A stretch of DNA of 64,000 nucleotides from Opisthorchis felineus (Eukaryota > Platyhelminthes > Trematoda > Opisthorchiida > Opisthorchiidae). The DNA lies in NCBI GenBank assembly GCA_004794785.1, contig SJOL01007384.1, positions 1,138,617 to 1,202,616 on the forward strand, written 5' to 3'. Below the pieces are notes generated by a model. It saw only the letters and a list, made by a program, of their open reading frames with translations, was not told the DNA's origin and did not search any database. A program made the translations under genes and the position numbers. Below are positions 24,001-39,000 of the stretch, piece by piece. The stretch's first letter is position 1. Each line of letters begins with the position of its first letter.

Positions 24001-27000
24001 TTCACTTGACTTCTCATTTTGTCGGGCTGAATTATGTTCGGGATCCACAGGAACATTTCTCCGAGGTTCAAGGAGCTCCACTGTTCCGTCTGATATCCAG
24101 TGCTCAGGTGGAGCTGACAGTGCAATGCCGGTGGCGAAACTTTCGGCACTGAGGAAAGATATGGCGACCTCGTTCGACGGCACATTAACATCCAACGATG
24201 GCAGTCGTTAGAAGGTCCAGAAAACGATCCTCAAAAATTTGTTTACCTTCGGGATCTCCTCCTCTCACTCCTCTCACGATCCTGGAAGGCAAAGAGCGAA
24301 GCGACTCCGGATAAATCCACAGAGTCCATACTTGTTCTAAAATGACTGACAGTCGGTTATTTATGCACACCATCGGTAGCGCATGGCAAGCTGACCAATC
24401 TGGGTGAGGGGTTGGCACACTGTCGGAGGTTTCCATGTAACCAGATGCTTTCGATTATTTCGGAAGTCCGCACTGCATAGAAACAGACAGCATACAAAAT
24501 AAGCAGTCGTTTGCGGTTTTCCGTACGTACCAAATCCAATCCAAGTCGGCCACCCGATTAAGTCTCAGATGCGCTACCCCTGTCCATATGTGTATTCAAA
24601 TCACCGGCAGGAACAACGACATCTGAGCTTTTAGCCCGCCGTAACAGGATACTCAAGGCACTATCAAAGTTGAAGATATCAGAGCTACAGTCGGTCGCAG
24701 CGTAACCGAATACAATAAACGGACAACGATCAGCTTCCTGCTTGTGAGATTCCTTCGGACGTTGCCACCCGAAGCGCACAGAGGTGACTATCAGCAAATA
24801 TTCAGTCAAGCAAAGCCGATTCCCTTCAGTGAGTTAAAAAGAAACTGTGCAGTCCGCCGCAGCGGCCCATGGATCGCCAGAGAGGCGCAGCCGGAAGTGA
24901 GGGGAGAGTGAGCGAGCGGTTAGCTGAATGACAGTGCTTGAATCTTGACTTCTTGTTTCTGATACGCAGCCACCGAGGCTGTCAACGCCTCGGACATAGT
25001 TATTATTGGGGTGAGAGTGGGAGAAGTGCGTGAAAGAGAAGGGAGGTGCCGGCAGTAGCCTGTTTTCGATTACTCGCTCTAATGTTCGCAGCTAGTAAGG
25101 CGACCCCGCTAATGACACGACGCGATGGTCGATATGGCGCTGCGTCATTTATAATTGTGACTCATATTTGTACGTCGGTTGGGACACTTCCAGGGCACCC
25201 AAAACTGGAGAGGGGGAGGATTAGGGTCCTTAATCAGGGCCCTGGACCACTGGACAGCGGTATTTGATGAGAAATGCCACTGAATTATTTTTTTAAAGAA
25301 CAAGTCGCCACACATGTTCCAACCCCCAATCTGGAGAACCAGAAGACTGTCTCTAAGTAGTGGCCAACCTGATATGACAGACTGCGCATGTCACACGGAC
25401 AGGCCCCAAAATAGTTCATTGATCCATGAAAGCATGCAAACCGTCAATGGTAAGGTCAAGTCACTTCGTGACGGAAAGGCCGAATATCGCTTTTTCCCCA
25501 TGGTGACCAATCCTGGAGTGTACTTCATTTGGGCTCAGACTGTCACCACAGGACAGCGAAATACGACTGGCCGTATTATTGGCCAATCACTAGCCACCAG
25601 CACGACTAGTCGGGTGCAAGTTAGGCCTACGGGTCACTAGAGTTTAAATGGCTACGTTTGGTTGGTTTGCACGTAGAATACAGTCAAACAGGGAGAAAGT
25701 GTACAGAAGTGTGCCGTACGCACACAGACTGTTTGAACAAGTCGAGCGGAAGGGATCTAAATAAAGCAGATTTTTACAGTACCACTCCTAGCACCATGAA
25801 ACAATTAGTCATTTACTCACCTATCAGTAGGAATTTTGAAGGTGTGTTCCAAAGGACTTTGTTCTGCTTCGTGCACTAGCATCAGTCGCAGGAAAAGGGA
25901 GTTCTCCGCTTCGAGAATAATAAAATCATTATCCTTTATGTCTTCCGTGTGTGAACCATTGGTTGACGCAGAAAAGTTGCGACTGGACGGGGAGCCGTCG
26001 ACAGGGTGATCGGTTCCGTTGGTTCTGTGCTCGGCCGATTCAGTCATTACTTGGTGTGGTGGGAGTTCTGATGGCGCATCGAAAACATCCCCCGCGACAC
26101 CACTGTCTACCTCTGAATGATCTATCGTAAAATTAAACAACGCGCTACCAGTGAAAATAAAGAAACTGCACAAGTGGGAAACAGCTACTGAGTACTGGAC
26201 TAAGTTGCCAGTGACGATAGTGGATAGTAAAATCTTGCACTCAGCAGTTCAGTAGTTCCTAGTTTTGATGCAATATGGGTTTTGAAACCACCCGATGGAA
26301 ATCCCGTTCGTGTTTACAAAAGTTACTGGCGCAGCCCAAAGAGCTAGGCAAACAACTCAGCCTGTTACTATTAGACAATACAAACAATAAACAAAATAGT
26401 CCAGTCAACAAATCCCTAGTTCGACGCCCGCTGGACTAAAATCTAACCAAACATTATGAATTCCCGCTGAACTCAAACGCAAAGGAACGACTGAGACGAA
26501 ATTTGGGTACGTTATCAGATGCTGTTTCACTGTACGAAGCAATACTGGCAACCTGTAGAAATGACACGCGGTATAAAGTGAATGGTATGCACTAGACTAT
26601 GACGAGAAGCACTTACGAATCGAGTCCCACTCTAGGCTTTCCTGTCCAGTGTCAGGGCTGGACAGTCTTGATGTGTCCGACAGGAGGCACAGAAGGCATT
26701 CACTTTCATCGTTGGGTAGAAGATGAACAAAAAACAGTCGGTTGCCAATACCCAGTAGACTAGACTGTGTTTTCGGACTGAGCAATTTTCGCATAGATGT
26801 CCTCGGTAAGAAAGCCCCCTGCAGTTTTGGGCACTAACAACAGCAACAGCGACAACTATACCGACAAAACAAACATCTCAGTCAACACCACCAGATGTTT
26901 TGCTAACCAAGTTAACTTGGAGTAGGGTCTCAACTGTCTCAACGAATGAGTGCAGCGTCATGCTCAAAAAGAACGGAGAGATACAGAAAAGTTGCATCGA

Positions 27001-30000
27001 GAACAAAGTGATAGAAAACCATAGAAAAAAGTTGTGGCCGAATTTAGGCTTCGTAAATTATAGCCTGTAACTCAAACGGCAAAAAAAGCTTTAATACGTA
27101 GTAGTGGAGAATGAAGAGAAGCTGCTCCGAGTTGGCCCTGTTGAGGGTGAATTCAGCGATGAACGCCACTATCTGTCACAAAATCTTCCCATACTACCTA
27201 TAAGGAACGATGATACTTTGTCCTAGGCTTCAGCTGTGTGCTGCACATTTACCGGAAGAACACCACAAATAATGGATTCGTTCGAATATTATGCAAATAT
27301 CAACCAAGTAGGAAAATAAGCAGTGTATACAGCAGTGTGCACAGCAAATTCGTAGCAAAACAACTTTCAGGAAGTATTGTTGACCAATAGCTACTTCAGT
27401 AAAAGACACCAGGAAGTCATCCTGGAAACTGATAGCCTCGAAATGTCAGAAATACGAAAGAAATCAGCAACCCAAGTCACCGCGGGAAGAATGATGCCAC
27501 CCAGCTCAAGAGAGGGCAACCGCCAGCTCCTATGCCAGTGTCATATTCCTAAAACAATGCAGCTGTACGGTAACTATACAACAGACAGGATGACCTAGCT
27601 GGTAGTATTTCGACTGACAACATGTCATCACACACACACACACGCACTATTCACTACACTTTCTCAGTGGCTTGCACAAGAAGGTGGATTGCATTTTCGG
27701 GTGAGGTTTGAAACAATTCCCAGGCAGGTAACTTACTAAGCTTCACCACTGAATGTGCTTCAATTTTGTAGGGCCAATCAATCGGTACCTCAAAATTAGC
27801 CCTTAGTAGACAGTGTCCATTGTGAGCCTTAATCGATCGTCCGAACCCGAGTTATTGTAAGCTTACGCTATTTGCCCAAAAGCGCGCGTACAGTTCATTG
27901 ACGACGTACACTCAAAAATATGAGCTGTACGTTCGAGTTGGAATTGTGCACTGAGAACCATTTCCAAGTGAGGTTTAACTACCCTTTGAAGTTGCATTAA
28001 GAGTGACAATAACAAAGAATCACAAAAACATCACCATCTGATTCGTCAAATCGATCGCCACCAACTTTACTCGCACGCTGGATGCCATGATGATAAACCC
28101 GAGTGATATAACTTGGAATGACGCATACGAGGAGCATAGTTTAGTGAGCTTGAAAGAGCATACTCAAAACGTGAACGCTGTTTTGTTTGGTGAGATAGCA
28201 GCGGTCCTTCATTGAGGAGGTTCGGTAAACCATCTGACCAGATATCGTTTCAAATAAACATACAAGCAAGCTACCAGCCTACATGTGCGCACTAATGTTG
28301 AACATGCTACGCGCATTTTTTGACGACCAGCGTTGTGTCACGTGACTGTCGGCAAAGACAATCGGGTTGACCAAATCTCTCGCTCGAAACTGAAGAATAA
28401 AACTTTGGACTGGATGAACAGCACACTGATACAATACTCATCCGGTTTTGTACAACTGACTGAAGTATCACATGGTGTTCCACTCTGCACAATACTGAGT
28501 TACGAATCAATAGATAGCAGTCAAAGTTCTAGAGCAGTCACGCTTCCCGCAAATGATTTCGTCTGGTTCTTTCGGAAATTCATAGACAAATAAGTTGGTA
28601 TTAAGAGCTCGTGCGTAGCGATCTTGACGCAAATGTACGTAATTCGGTCGACCAGTTGGAATCAGGACAATAACTGCTAGACTCACACTTACTCACACTT
28701 ATAGTCTGGTTAAGCAGTTGATTGGCCACCACAATCTGAAAGCTGATACATCCATTTGAAAATATCCCAACAAAATGATCAGTTACTGCCTTCATACACC
28801 TATTGTACAGGGCAGCACGACTTTAGTTTCAGACCGCCTCATATTACGGTTATTTGTAGTACGGATGCTACCTGCTCTTCGGCTGACTGCTCCCATTTAG
28901 CCTTCATATAATTATTGCATTTTGTGGACGGATGTCCAGTCAGAGTAGGCCGCAAGGTCACTACAACACTCATGCCTGACCACCACAAAATGATGACAGC
29001 TCTTGTTCGGGAATGGGATAGCGGAACACGGATGAAAGGGTCCCACTTGGGGGTGGTTAGACTGGACGCTGGAGGAACAAATTGGCGGAACCGTCGTATT
29101 ACGATAACGAGCTAAGCGGCAGGAGAAAATCGTATTAGGTAACGTGAAAAAGAGACACCTGGCTGGTAACAGTATGTGCGTGATGGACTAGCCTCAACTA
29201 AAAGTCGATTCCATAGGCGATGTCACTAGAAGATAGGTGCGAGCGCCGTATGCACTGCACGCTTTATTGGACTGACTAAGTACTTTTAGACGGTGCCAGT
29301 TGGTGAAAGGCTCTGAAGCGTGACAGATATGAGTCCTCGTGATATACGAATTCAGTCACGTACCGAAACGGGTCCACATGCAGTAAAAGAGATCAGTCAA
29401 CGGACCAATTTTTAGCTCAGAACTTGCAGAAATCCGAGAAGGGTGTTTCGAGGCGAAAAAGCGATAGGTTATGTACAAAACGTATGGTCTGCCATGTGAG
29501 ATATATGGAACTGACCGAAGAAATATGGCAAAGCAATCGAGCTATGTTTGTGGGTTGGGGACAACAAACCGCTTTTTTAAAGCGTGTGGTTTACTGGTTA
29601 TTCGGGGTTTGAACATGCGCGCTTTAGCGTTCTGCGGTTACATGTACAAATTTGTTCACCTAAGTATGCTCGTCTGTGCCTGAATGAACATCAAAAAGAC
29701 GTGAACCGCAGTCACTGCTTTTAATCAAAGTTTATCGCGGTCAGAAGCTTCTGGAGTTGCAAAACAAAGGAAGTGCTAGACGCAGAAAATATCGTCCCAG
29801 TTACCCACACCAATTTGCGCGGCTTGATTTAAATCACTCTAGCTATGAACACGTCTATCCGCGATAAAGAGAGACACAACAAGCTATACCCGACATGTTT
29901 GACCAAAAATTATTGAAAATGCTACCCGGACAACTCGGTGTTATCGACTACATTCCGAGAGTTCCCAGTGTAATTGGGTCTGAGAAGCCAGAACGGATTC

Positions 30001-33000
30001 GTTCGAATGACGGACAAACCAGCCGAAAGCACCTATCCGGTGAACACATTATCATGAGATGGGATTTATGCACCACGTTCAACTGTCCAGTTTAAGGAAA
30101 GTCGGCGCTTCAAACGTACTACGAACCAAATATTTACACTACAGAAGCCCATTATTACAAAATTGACACCATATGTCTAAGTGGACACCAGTAGACTTGC
30201 ACGGGAGATAAAACGTTTGCCAAAATCGGTCTAGGTATATTCAAGACCTATGATAACCTGAGAAGAGGAGGAAAGCTACGTCACCAAATCCTAAATGAAG
30301 TCTACGGAGGATGTTACTGAAAATTTCCACACGGTATCACAGAAACAGTCTTTGTTGGATTCTGAGCCGAAGCTGACGCAATGAACAATGTGTGCTTAGA
30401 GGCCGGTGTGTAGACAGTTTACCCTCGATAAACAGCCTGACAGTATGGGAGGGGCTGTTCACAGGGAACCATTTAACCAGCCTTCTATTTCGTGACAGCG
30501 ATGCCGTGTCTAGCTTGCTCTCTCCATTTGGCACCACTATCGCCAGAGATTCTCAGACAGTAGCGCTGAACTTGTACACCCTCTGTAAGCGCAGTCAAAA
30601 CTAGAGTATTGGAATCATATGGTCGCGTTTCAGGGACGCAAGAAAACGTCAAACTCCAAGCTTGAAAACGCCCTTACCAAAGCAGTTTTCTAAGTGATCT
30701 GCATGCTGACAGTACCGATGCACGTGAGTCGAGTAGGTCTCAGAAATGGGGTTGTAAGGGAAGGGGGCAGAGAGACAGAGTAAGTTTGCGCCATTATTGT
30801 CCACATAAGTGCGAGTTAGTTACACTGCCGATCAGCTGCTCATTATAGAATGATTTGATGTTCAACTACTAGCCGGGGGTCGCGGGTTTAAATCTCCTTA
30901 CAGATTCGTAAGAAAGGCAATGCTAATAATTACAACAGTGCTGCTTAGCTTCCGAACACATACTGATTTTGACAAATACACTCACTTGCATATCAATTTA
31001 GTTCTCACGGGCGAAACTGATCGTGGGCTGTCGGGGAGTTTTCAGCAACCCTGTGAGTAGTTTCCTTTACGAAAACATACTGATTTCATTCGGGGGAGGA
31101 AAGCTCGACTGGACTTTCCAAACCTCTTAATACTGTCAACAAACAACAATAGCCTCTGATACTACTCGTTTGTTCATGCCACATATCGCAGTTGACTTGA
31201 AAAACCCTAGCTATAGCCCCTAACTCGAAAATTTGATGTCCAAGACGACGGATGTTACAGTGATCTTGAGCAACCTCACCCACAGCCAATGACTCAAAGT
31301 GCAGGGCTAGCCTGGTCCGGGGGAGTACAGAGGAAGGCATGGAAGTTCCACTCTCTACTACTCTCCGACAGTACCCATATTCTTTGTAATCAAGTTCATG
31401 TCCCAGTGACAAAAGTTGGCCACATCCCTGCTTCAGCCACTTCGAATTGGGTACGGAAAGCAGCTCTATTTTTGGCAAGTGATGATTGGCCATGAGCAAT
31501 ACATAGCCCAACCACCTCAGCTTATGGTGGTGGATACACTGTTCAGTTGAAGTCCATGTTGCACAACCAAACACTAGTTTTCTAATTGTTTCGTTGCGGA
31601 CAAGTGTCCCCTATTGAGGAGTTCCATTGTACACATTGACCGTTCCAAAAGAGACTGTCAAGGAGAAAGAGGGTGTTTAGCCACTCTTCGGGAGGAACGC
31701 ACACTGGGCTGTGGCTGAAGGATAACGCCGCTGTGGACTCTCTTCGATGTGTATTGGGATGACAAACGACGAAGTCATCGGAGTCGTGACTCTACCCCCC
31801 TCCAGGTTGATCGCTACTTGACATAATCCTGAGGTACGCGGTCAAAACAAACGGGACCAGTCTGTAAACTGTGAGGTACCGTTTGATCTCATAAGCACTT
31901 CCGGGGAGGGTTATGCTGTGATTGGCAGCCCTGCATATTCTTCCGTCCGATAAAAACGGTTGAATCTCAACCACTGCTAGCTAACATTTGCGTTGGTACG
32001 CCTTCTACTCTACGAGAAACTGACAGTGCTGTCTGGGAGAATGATGTCGTGAGCATGCGGTTCTATGATTTCAGTCTTACCTCCAAGGTCACGGGGAACA
32101 CCTGTTTCATGTCTGTCGCCTTGAGTTGACTCTGATACATCGACCGACGAATGGTGCTGGTGAATATGGGAGGGTGTTTGGTCACTAAAGAGAGACAAAA
32201 GTGTAATCACATAAGAGAAGCAGCCTCCAGGGAAAAGTTCGTAATTGTCAGTTTATTGATTGTAATAAAAACTTTGGAAAAATCAGTTACACCGCTGGCA
32301 AACCCACAGCGGCGTTTCACAGCAGACAGAGGCTAAGTGAAAACATGGGTCTGTTACGGATAAAGCCTGATAATTTCATCAAATGAGCAAAACAGACCCG
32401 GTCAGGAAAACTTCCCACACTTGAAAAACAGCAGTCGAACGCTATGAAATGACAAAATGACATACGGGGACAACTTGTACTGATATCCTGTGCACCTCAA
32501 AAAAGGTCGATTTCAGAGCATCAAATCAAATTATTGTTCGACCAACGCCTAGGACCATGTGAATGGAAGGTGAAGGATCGTTTATGCATAATACCAAGGC
32601 ACCCGTCATCCCTGGTGCAAGCCATAAATGACTATTCAGAAAAGGCCAATATAGAATGTCACATGTTACTCGAATAATAGGAATTCAACGGTTTCTAAAC
32701 CGGCAATTGGGGTTTGGAGGGCTTTGTAAAACCTAAAACCCGGTTGGAACATGGCGGTGGAGAATACGAACCTTGACCGCTAGTCTAAGACGTTGGTTGG
32801 TTGCATCGTTCCCGATGGCGTGCACGGAGTTTAGCGCTGGTTTATCCATCAAAAACGGGTATGGCTGGGCTGTAACCTGTAAGCAATTCCCAACAGTCTG
32901 TTTTGATTCATCCCCTGATGAAGTATCCATGAATGCCACATCACGTAAAAGTGACGTGGAAACACAAGCGACCACCTATTGATAAGTGAACCTTTAAATT

Positions 33001-36000
33001 AGGAGGCGGGTCGGTTGCTGCAGCAATTACCTAAAAGTCTTCGGTAACTTACTCAGAAACCTGTCGACCTAAGGCACATAGTAACAGAGAAGAAAGCTGC
33101 GATCAAGTCGCCATATATGTGACTACAAGATGGCATTTTTTATGTGCATTACATGTGGAGTATATGATACACTTTGCGCACAGAAAATCGACGCAAATGA
33201 GAATGAGGTGAGCAGTAACATAAAGGAAGTACTTTGAGAGAGGCTGGGTCACAAAGAAAATAATCACAGATGGAAAATATCAGTCAAAGTGGGGAGCACT
33301 CAGTGAAGCGATGAGTGATAGGTCGGTTCTGCATCAGCAATACACCAGTAGCAAAGGGATGCACTGAGATGTCACAAAACAAAAAGGAAAAATCTGGTAA
33401 AGAGTGAAAAGAGGACGGGTTGGTACTTGGTGAGAATAAGGTGCTCACATATTCAAAAAGTAATGAGTATCACCTAAGAGTAAGATGATTTTAGCAGGAT
33501 TGACCTAGCACCCCTTGGGACCTTACGAAAAACAAGTCCAGAAAACAACGACAGACATTTATCTACACAGTCCATTTAGGAAGTCAGAACACGCAAACCA
33601 CAAAGATCAGTTATGTGCCAGTAACCATAGATTTTTCAACGACATAACGATGAATCTCTTGGGCGCAGACCAAGAGACATCCGATGATCCCACACTACTC
33701 AATTCGACTTTAGTCACTGTCAAGTCACTCTGTTCCCGATGTATTTTGCACTAGCAAGAGCTAGGAGCTGTAAACAAGACTTTCTTTGGTGGATGGCTGT
33801 TGGGCACCCGCAGCACATGTCCCAAGCAGCTCGACTTGATCAGCCTCGTTTGCTGTTCTGGTGGTTCTGATTTGTTATCCAATAATCGCTCATGCACCGT
33901 TTCGCGATTAACAGGTCGCAGTCAACTGAACCTCTCCATATGATGGCGTTTAAATGTTTGAAGGCACTCTACGGAGAAGCGAAATTTTGGAATCGTAAAG
34001 TGAGGTCGCTTTTATGGTTGGCTTACACACAAGGCTCTTTAGCCCCTGTGGAATTCAGTTCTGACGATAGAAATGACGCAAGTTTGTACATACTGCCTGC
34101 GCGCATGGAGGGTACACTGACTGCCCTTGTTACAGTGGGGTCACCGGTCACGCAGTTGTCAAGATATGTAAACGGAACGACAAAAATCAAGCTTTTTATT
34201 TTGCAGTTTCAAAAGGTCATGAGATGATCGAAGCAAAGCTTTACCGTGCCGAAACGGGAGAACAAAATATATATCTGCAGTAGGTTTTACGGGTCGATTT
34301 TGTCAGATAATAAAACGATGTCGTACACACAGTTAAAGTCCACTAATGTGGAATTTCGATTTACGGTCCCAGTATTACGGAATTTGGCAGTTGGCTGATC
34401 AGTAGACTAACTGACGGAGATCAACTTGGTCCACCGATTGCGATTTCGTTCCACTCGTCTTGTTGTTTACAGAAGTGTTACAGAACGCCCGCTGGACATG
34501 ATAAATAATATTTTCTTGAAGGAAACTACTCACAAAATCAAACTTTGTTCGATCATGTAGTCCACAGCTTCGATTGTAGCACACTGAGTTGAAAGTCGAT
34601 ATTCAAGAGGTGCACGCTTTGGTCTTCAATCTGAAAAATAAACAAGTTAGTTTACGTCCAGCTGGAGAATACGAACATGTGTTGAATCTATGGCGGTCAA
34701 ACAGTGAATATGCAGGAGGGCAGATGACGGAACCAACTACAACTGGGTAGGATATATGCTGTTCGGCCATAGTTCGTGTAGGCTGTTGTCGGCGAATCCA
34801 CAACGAGGCAGCTGGAAAACAATTGTTCGGTCGTGTAACAGGGACTTCAATAGAAGAGTGTGTTCAGCACCAAAAGCTGCGGTGGTTTGTCCAGTTATTG
34901 CGCTTGCCCAATCGTCACTTAGTGAAGTGTGTGCTGCCTTCCGTGTCCAGGTCAGAGTGGCGGAAGCAGAGAGGTGGTCAATCCTAGACGTGGCAAAGGG
35001 GTATGGAAGAGACTACGAAAAGTCCGGATACTGTCGCTGCAACTGGCCTTCCGGGATAAGGTCCGGGTGTTCCTCATTGTACCTGTTTGGAAACGCTGCA
35101 AGATGTGACTGCTAATCGATGACAGTGGCGTTGTTGTTGACAGTTTCTATCCCGATTGAATGAATGTGTGCCTGGACAGACACTTTCGAGGTGTAGGCAT
35201 CTCGGAATGATTGTGGTAGGCCAGCACTAAGTCCCTTCTCCATCGACTTTTATCCTTATATTTACAGATCACTGGGAAGGAGCCGGAGGAAGCGGTTTTG
35301 GAAGATGCCCAAAAGAAAACGGGACTGGCTCCACCCGTGTGGACATCCCAAGAAAGATGACGTAAAAAGGCTGAATCCGTCAAACCACACCTACATTACC
35401 GTATTGAGTGCAGAACGGCAGCGCATGAAATGCCATATGAGACGACAAAATAACATCAATGGGTTTAGCACGTCAGATTATACTTGTTTTAAGTGTGGGA
35501 ATTGGCTTTGATGAGCAGGATCTTATCGTGCTCAAATGAGAACTCATGTGGACTGGCGTTACCAAGAAGAAAAAACAGGTGTTGGGGTACATGACAGGTA
35601 AAGTAATCCAATCTCCGAAAAGGGAGATGATTCGTCTTTATTTGAGAGGATCGTCGAAACTGAAGGGAAATACTGTTGTACACTTCCTAAGAGATAGTCT
35701 TTCCTCAGCATGAGCGGCAATGATTCGAGAGAGTGCTGTACCCAACGGCATTAGCTGTGTTGACTAGGTCATGTGTGTTGAATATGCCCACGTTGTTCGA
35801 CGCAGGTATTTCGCGGACAGCTGTTTTCGATGGAGTCTCGATTGGCGGGTGAACACAAAATGACACACAAGAGCAAAAAATCTTGTCAAACCAGGAAGCC
35901 AGTTGTATCAGTTGGATGGAAATAGTCGGAGAGGAATGATTGGTTGACCGAGGCTGCACTATTGTTTTTGATGACATAAGGAGGGTTGACATAACCTAAA

Positions 36001-39000
36001 ATCGATCGCTTCGATCGTTGCGAGGGCGTTTTGACGAATGACCTTGGGGCTATTGGGTGGCACTAAAAGAATCACGTTGAATGATTCGATGGGATTGATA
36101 GAGTGGTTCGTTATGACTAAATGAGCCACGACAGGGTTTGTCAAGCGCTTGACTCTACGAGTTTCACCACACAGTGATAGATTCTTCGCCATTCTTAGAA
36201 AGGCTCTGCGTCCTACGACTCACGTAGATTATGCCACACTCACAAGAGTAGATAACAAAAAACGTTGTGGACTAGTGTTCTCTTGTTGGTGTTGGTATTG
36301 ACAAAACGGCCACCGCTAAATTGAATCCTAAGCTATGAAGCACGCACTGTTTACCTTAGTGAAAGTTACAACGTTCGATTTCGGAAGCGCTAGCGCTTTT
36401 GAAAGACAAACTGACGCAAATGGGCAATATCCGGACTGATGCAATTCCTCTCTTTTCTTTCATACTAGTCTGTCTGACACCCGTTTTCTCGAGGAGTCGT
36501 GGAAACATAATTCACAGCGCCTGTCGTCATTGGAAACCTTGTAGGATATCTGATCAAGTTTCGTTTATAACATTTTCACAAAGCCCTGGAATTTTTGTGT
36601 ACTGGCCCAACCACGTCGGCTTTTCGTATATTCGTCTATGGAGAATACCGCTCGGTCTCCTGGTCAATACGAAGCCAGGGCAATAAAACCTGTCGATGAT
36701 TTCATTCTCCGCAATAGAGTGTACTGCTGAATGGACTGGATCAGAACAGCGAAGCAGCCCCCATGTAGTGATAGTTTTACCAACGATTATAAAAATGTCA
36801 GCAACGTAGAGCTGGTAAAGTGCCAGTGCACAACTCTTCTTTGGCTATCTGGCCTTTCGTTTGCGATGTGGCGGAAACTAATTGGGTCGTACTACTCGGC
36901 AGTTGTTTCAGTAAATGACTGGGCATTTGTCACTGTGCAGCGAAAACCGCAAAATCAGACACACGACAAGCGCCATCGCGGTTCATTCAGTATAAACATC
37001 TCTATTCAACTTGGTCGTCTGTGACGCAGGCCCAATGAACACTTACCGAAAAAATGACTGATTTTCATACGGTAGCCAGAAAAATGAAGGTAGAATAAAA
37101 GGAGAAACACGAGCGGTTCGATAAGGAAGAAATTGCCCAGTATTTGTGTGCACAGAAAGAGCAGAAAGCGTGATGATTTTAACATTCAAGACTACGTGGA
37201 GTCAGGGGTCTAATCGAAACTAGAAGTTCATCGGTTAGGCGATCGTATCTATAGCTCCGCGTTACTTTGAGCAGGTGAAAAATCATCGGACCATCCATTG
37301 AACAAGTGGATTACAGCTGAAAATCACTTAAGGGTATGTATAGGGCGCCCACATTGGTAATAGGAGGAACTCTTCTTGAGCAAGCTGACCGAGACAAAGT
37401 GGAATCCGTATGCACTGCGAAGCGCGAAATCTCACGGGAAGAAGTACGGTAATGTGACGTGGCGCAGCAGAATACCACTTGCTCAATTTTCGGATAAAAC
37501 CGATATTTCTGCACATTCGTAGTTTTGCGAGGAATTCTCGGCTACCATAAAGTCCATCAATCAGGCTGACCAAAACGGGCTCAATTTATCATTTATGAGT
37601 AAAACAGGGCTACTCACGCCAGATGACACGCCACTCAATAACGTAAAACCGAGACCATTGCACGCTGCCTGGATTATATATAGATGAGAAACATGGTCTG
37701 ATGCACTCCAACCTCGCGACATTCTGTGCATAAGATTTACTAAGCTACCCTCCTGGGAAATTCAGATGTGATCCACGTAATCTGCTCACAGTAATCAAAC
37801 CACCTTACCCGACAGATATGACAACTTTGGGGTTCACATTTTACAGGGCAAGGACAGCAAGTCACTATCACGTTACACCGGTGGATCGAAGTCTAGTCTA
37901 TGTCATCCCCACTGCTGGTCTAGCGCTGCTGGCTATTCATCGGGTTAGATACCGCCGCAGCTCCGAAAGTGTTTCCTATGGTTGATTTTCATCCGTACAA
38001 CTTGTGACGCCGATTAAGAGGACGTGCTTATGGGGCAACTCAAACTAAGCAGCGGATAGTTGGTCAACAGGCGGATATCGAGGGGTAGGATCCGGTAGAC
38101 TAACCTAGGATATCAATCAGTGCACATTTTGTACTCTAAGTTCGGTCCGAAACCGTCCAGAAAACCACACTGTTAGCCATCCACCACTGAAATGCACATG
38201 AAACTGGGTTGATTTCCTCACGGGTGTACGAACACACTGCTTGTCGTTTATTTATTCAAAGCAATCTGCAACCAAGTCAGGTTGGACAGTCTGTACTTTT
38301 GAAGTACGCCCTTGAAACACATCGGACAACACCCATCGATCGTCATCCGCGCTACTGTGTGCTTGCACCCCGGGACGCCTAATCGGACTTTACAATTTAA
38401 GGCCATGTCGCAACCATTTACCAAACCAAACGGCGTAGAGTAAAAATTCAGGGACTTTCATTGTTAAGCTTGACAGCAATGTGGTGGCAATTCGTATAGT
38501 GTTCGGAATGCTGCTGAAATCCACTAGCAAGGATAGAATGCGTTAACTATTTGTCCGTCACAGACAGTAGAACGATGATGACCACGCGTGGTTCTGCAAA
38601 CGGATGTTCACAAAAGACAAATCGGCAACAGAGGACCTTGGATAGTTCACAGTGATAGGCAGTTCGTCACTGCACTCACATAAATCCTTGTAGGGTTTGA
38701 ACGTACAAGCTGCCCCGGGCAGCACGTTCACAAAATGTCCTCAAGCCAAATGGTTAGATCTATGTTCAAATCCCCGGGGAACCGTGCAACTCACCCCCAT
38801 GTGCTTAGTGTATACTGAAATCTAGCAACTTTTGACTTGTGTGTTTAGACTTTCTGACATTCTACGAAAGATATATGTGATGAGGGGATGATTTAAAAAT
38901 GAATACTGGTGAAAGGACAACTGGTAATCGCATACCTCTGAGAGTCAGAATAACAACCAGATCAACATCATCATCACTGACAGAAACATCATAGAACAAT

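Larger units (their letters stand above)
18458..25820 (-). other. Intron 7 of the OXR1-like gene, about 7.4 kb
   Basis: The intron starts at GTGAGT (25820). It holds a dispersed repeat at 25046-25470, LINE sequence at 23500-24840, a Gypsy fragment at 20200-21500 and a LINE 3' end at 19169-19450, all on the minus strand except the repeat. The interval 22470-23210 has open frames on both strands that I could not classify; 21500-22470 shows nothing clear. Confidence 0.6.
26819..32080 (-). other. Intronic region with at least one missing exon
   Basis: The exon at 32081-32184 ends in phase 1 and the one at 26617-26818 starts in phase 0, so at least one exon must lie here. It contains the weak candidate at 30337-30536, LINE sequence (31086-31985), a fragment of the hammerhead repeat (30955-31085) and a short CA run at about 27628-27644. 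From 26.9 to 30.3 kb I recognise nothing else. Confidence 0.5.

Noticed and set aside
27628..27644. CA dinucleotide run as a notable repeat
   Set aside because: Too short to be informative beyond a simple microsatellite.
32733..32975. Open minus frame ([20 protein letters not shown] and onward) as an OXR1-like exon
   Set aside because: The acceptor is plausible but the donor (AAG|GTTCGT) is poor and phase 0 at the start does not fit the phase 2 donor upstream.
35264..35360. Plus-strand exon [19 protein letters not shown] after a good acceptor
   Set aside because: Short, no donor and no partner exons.
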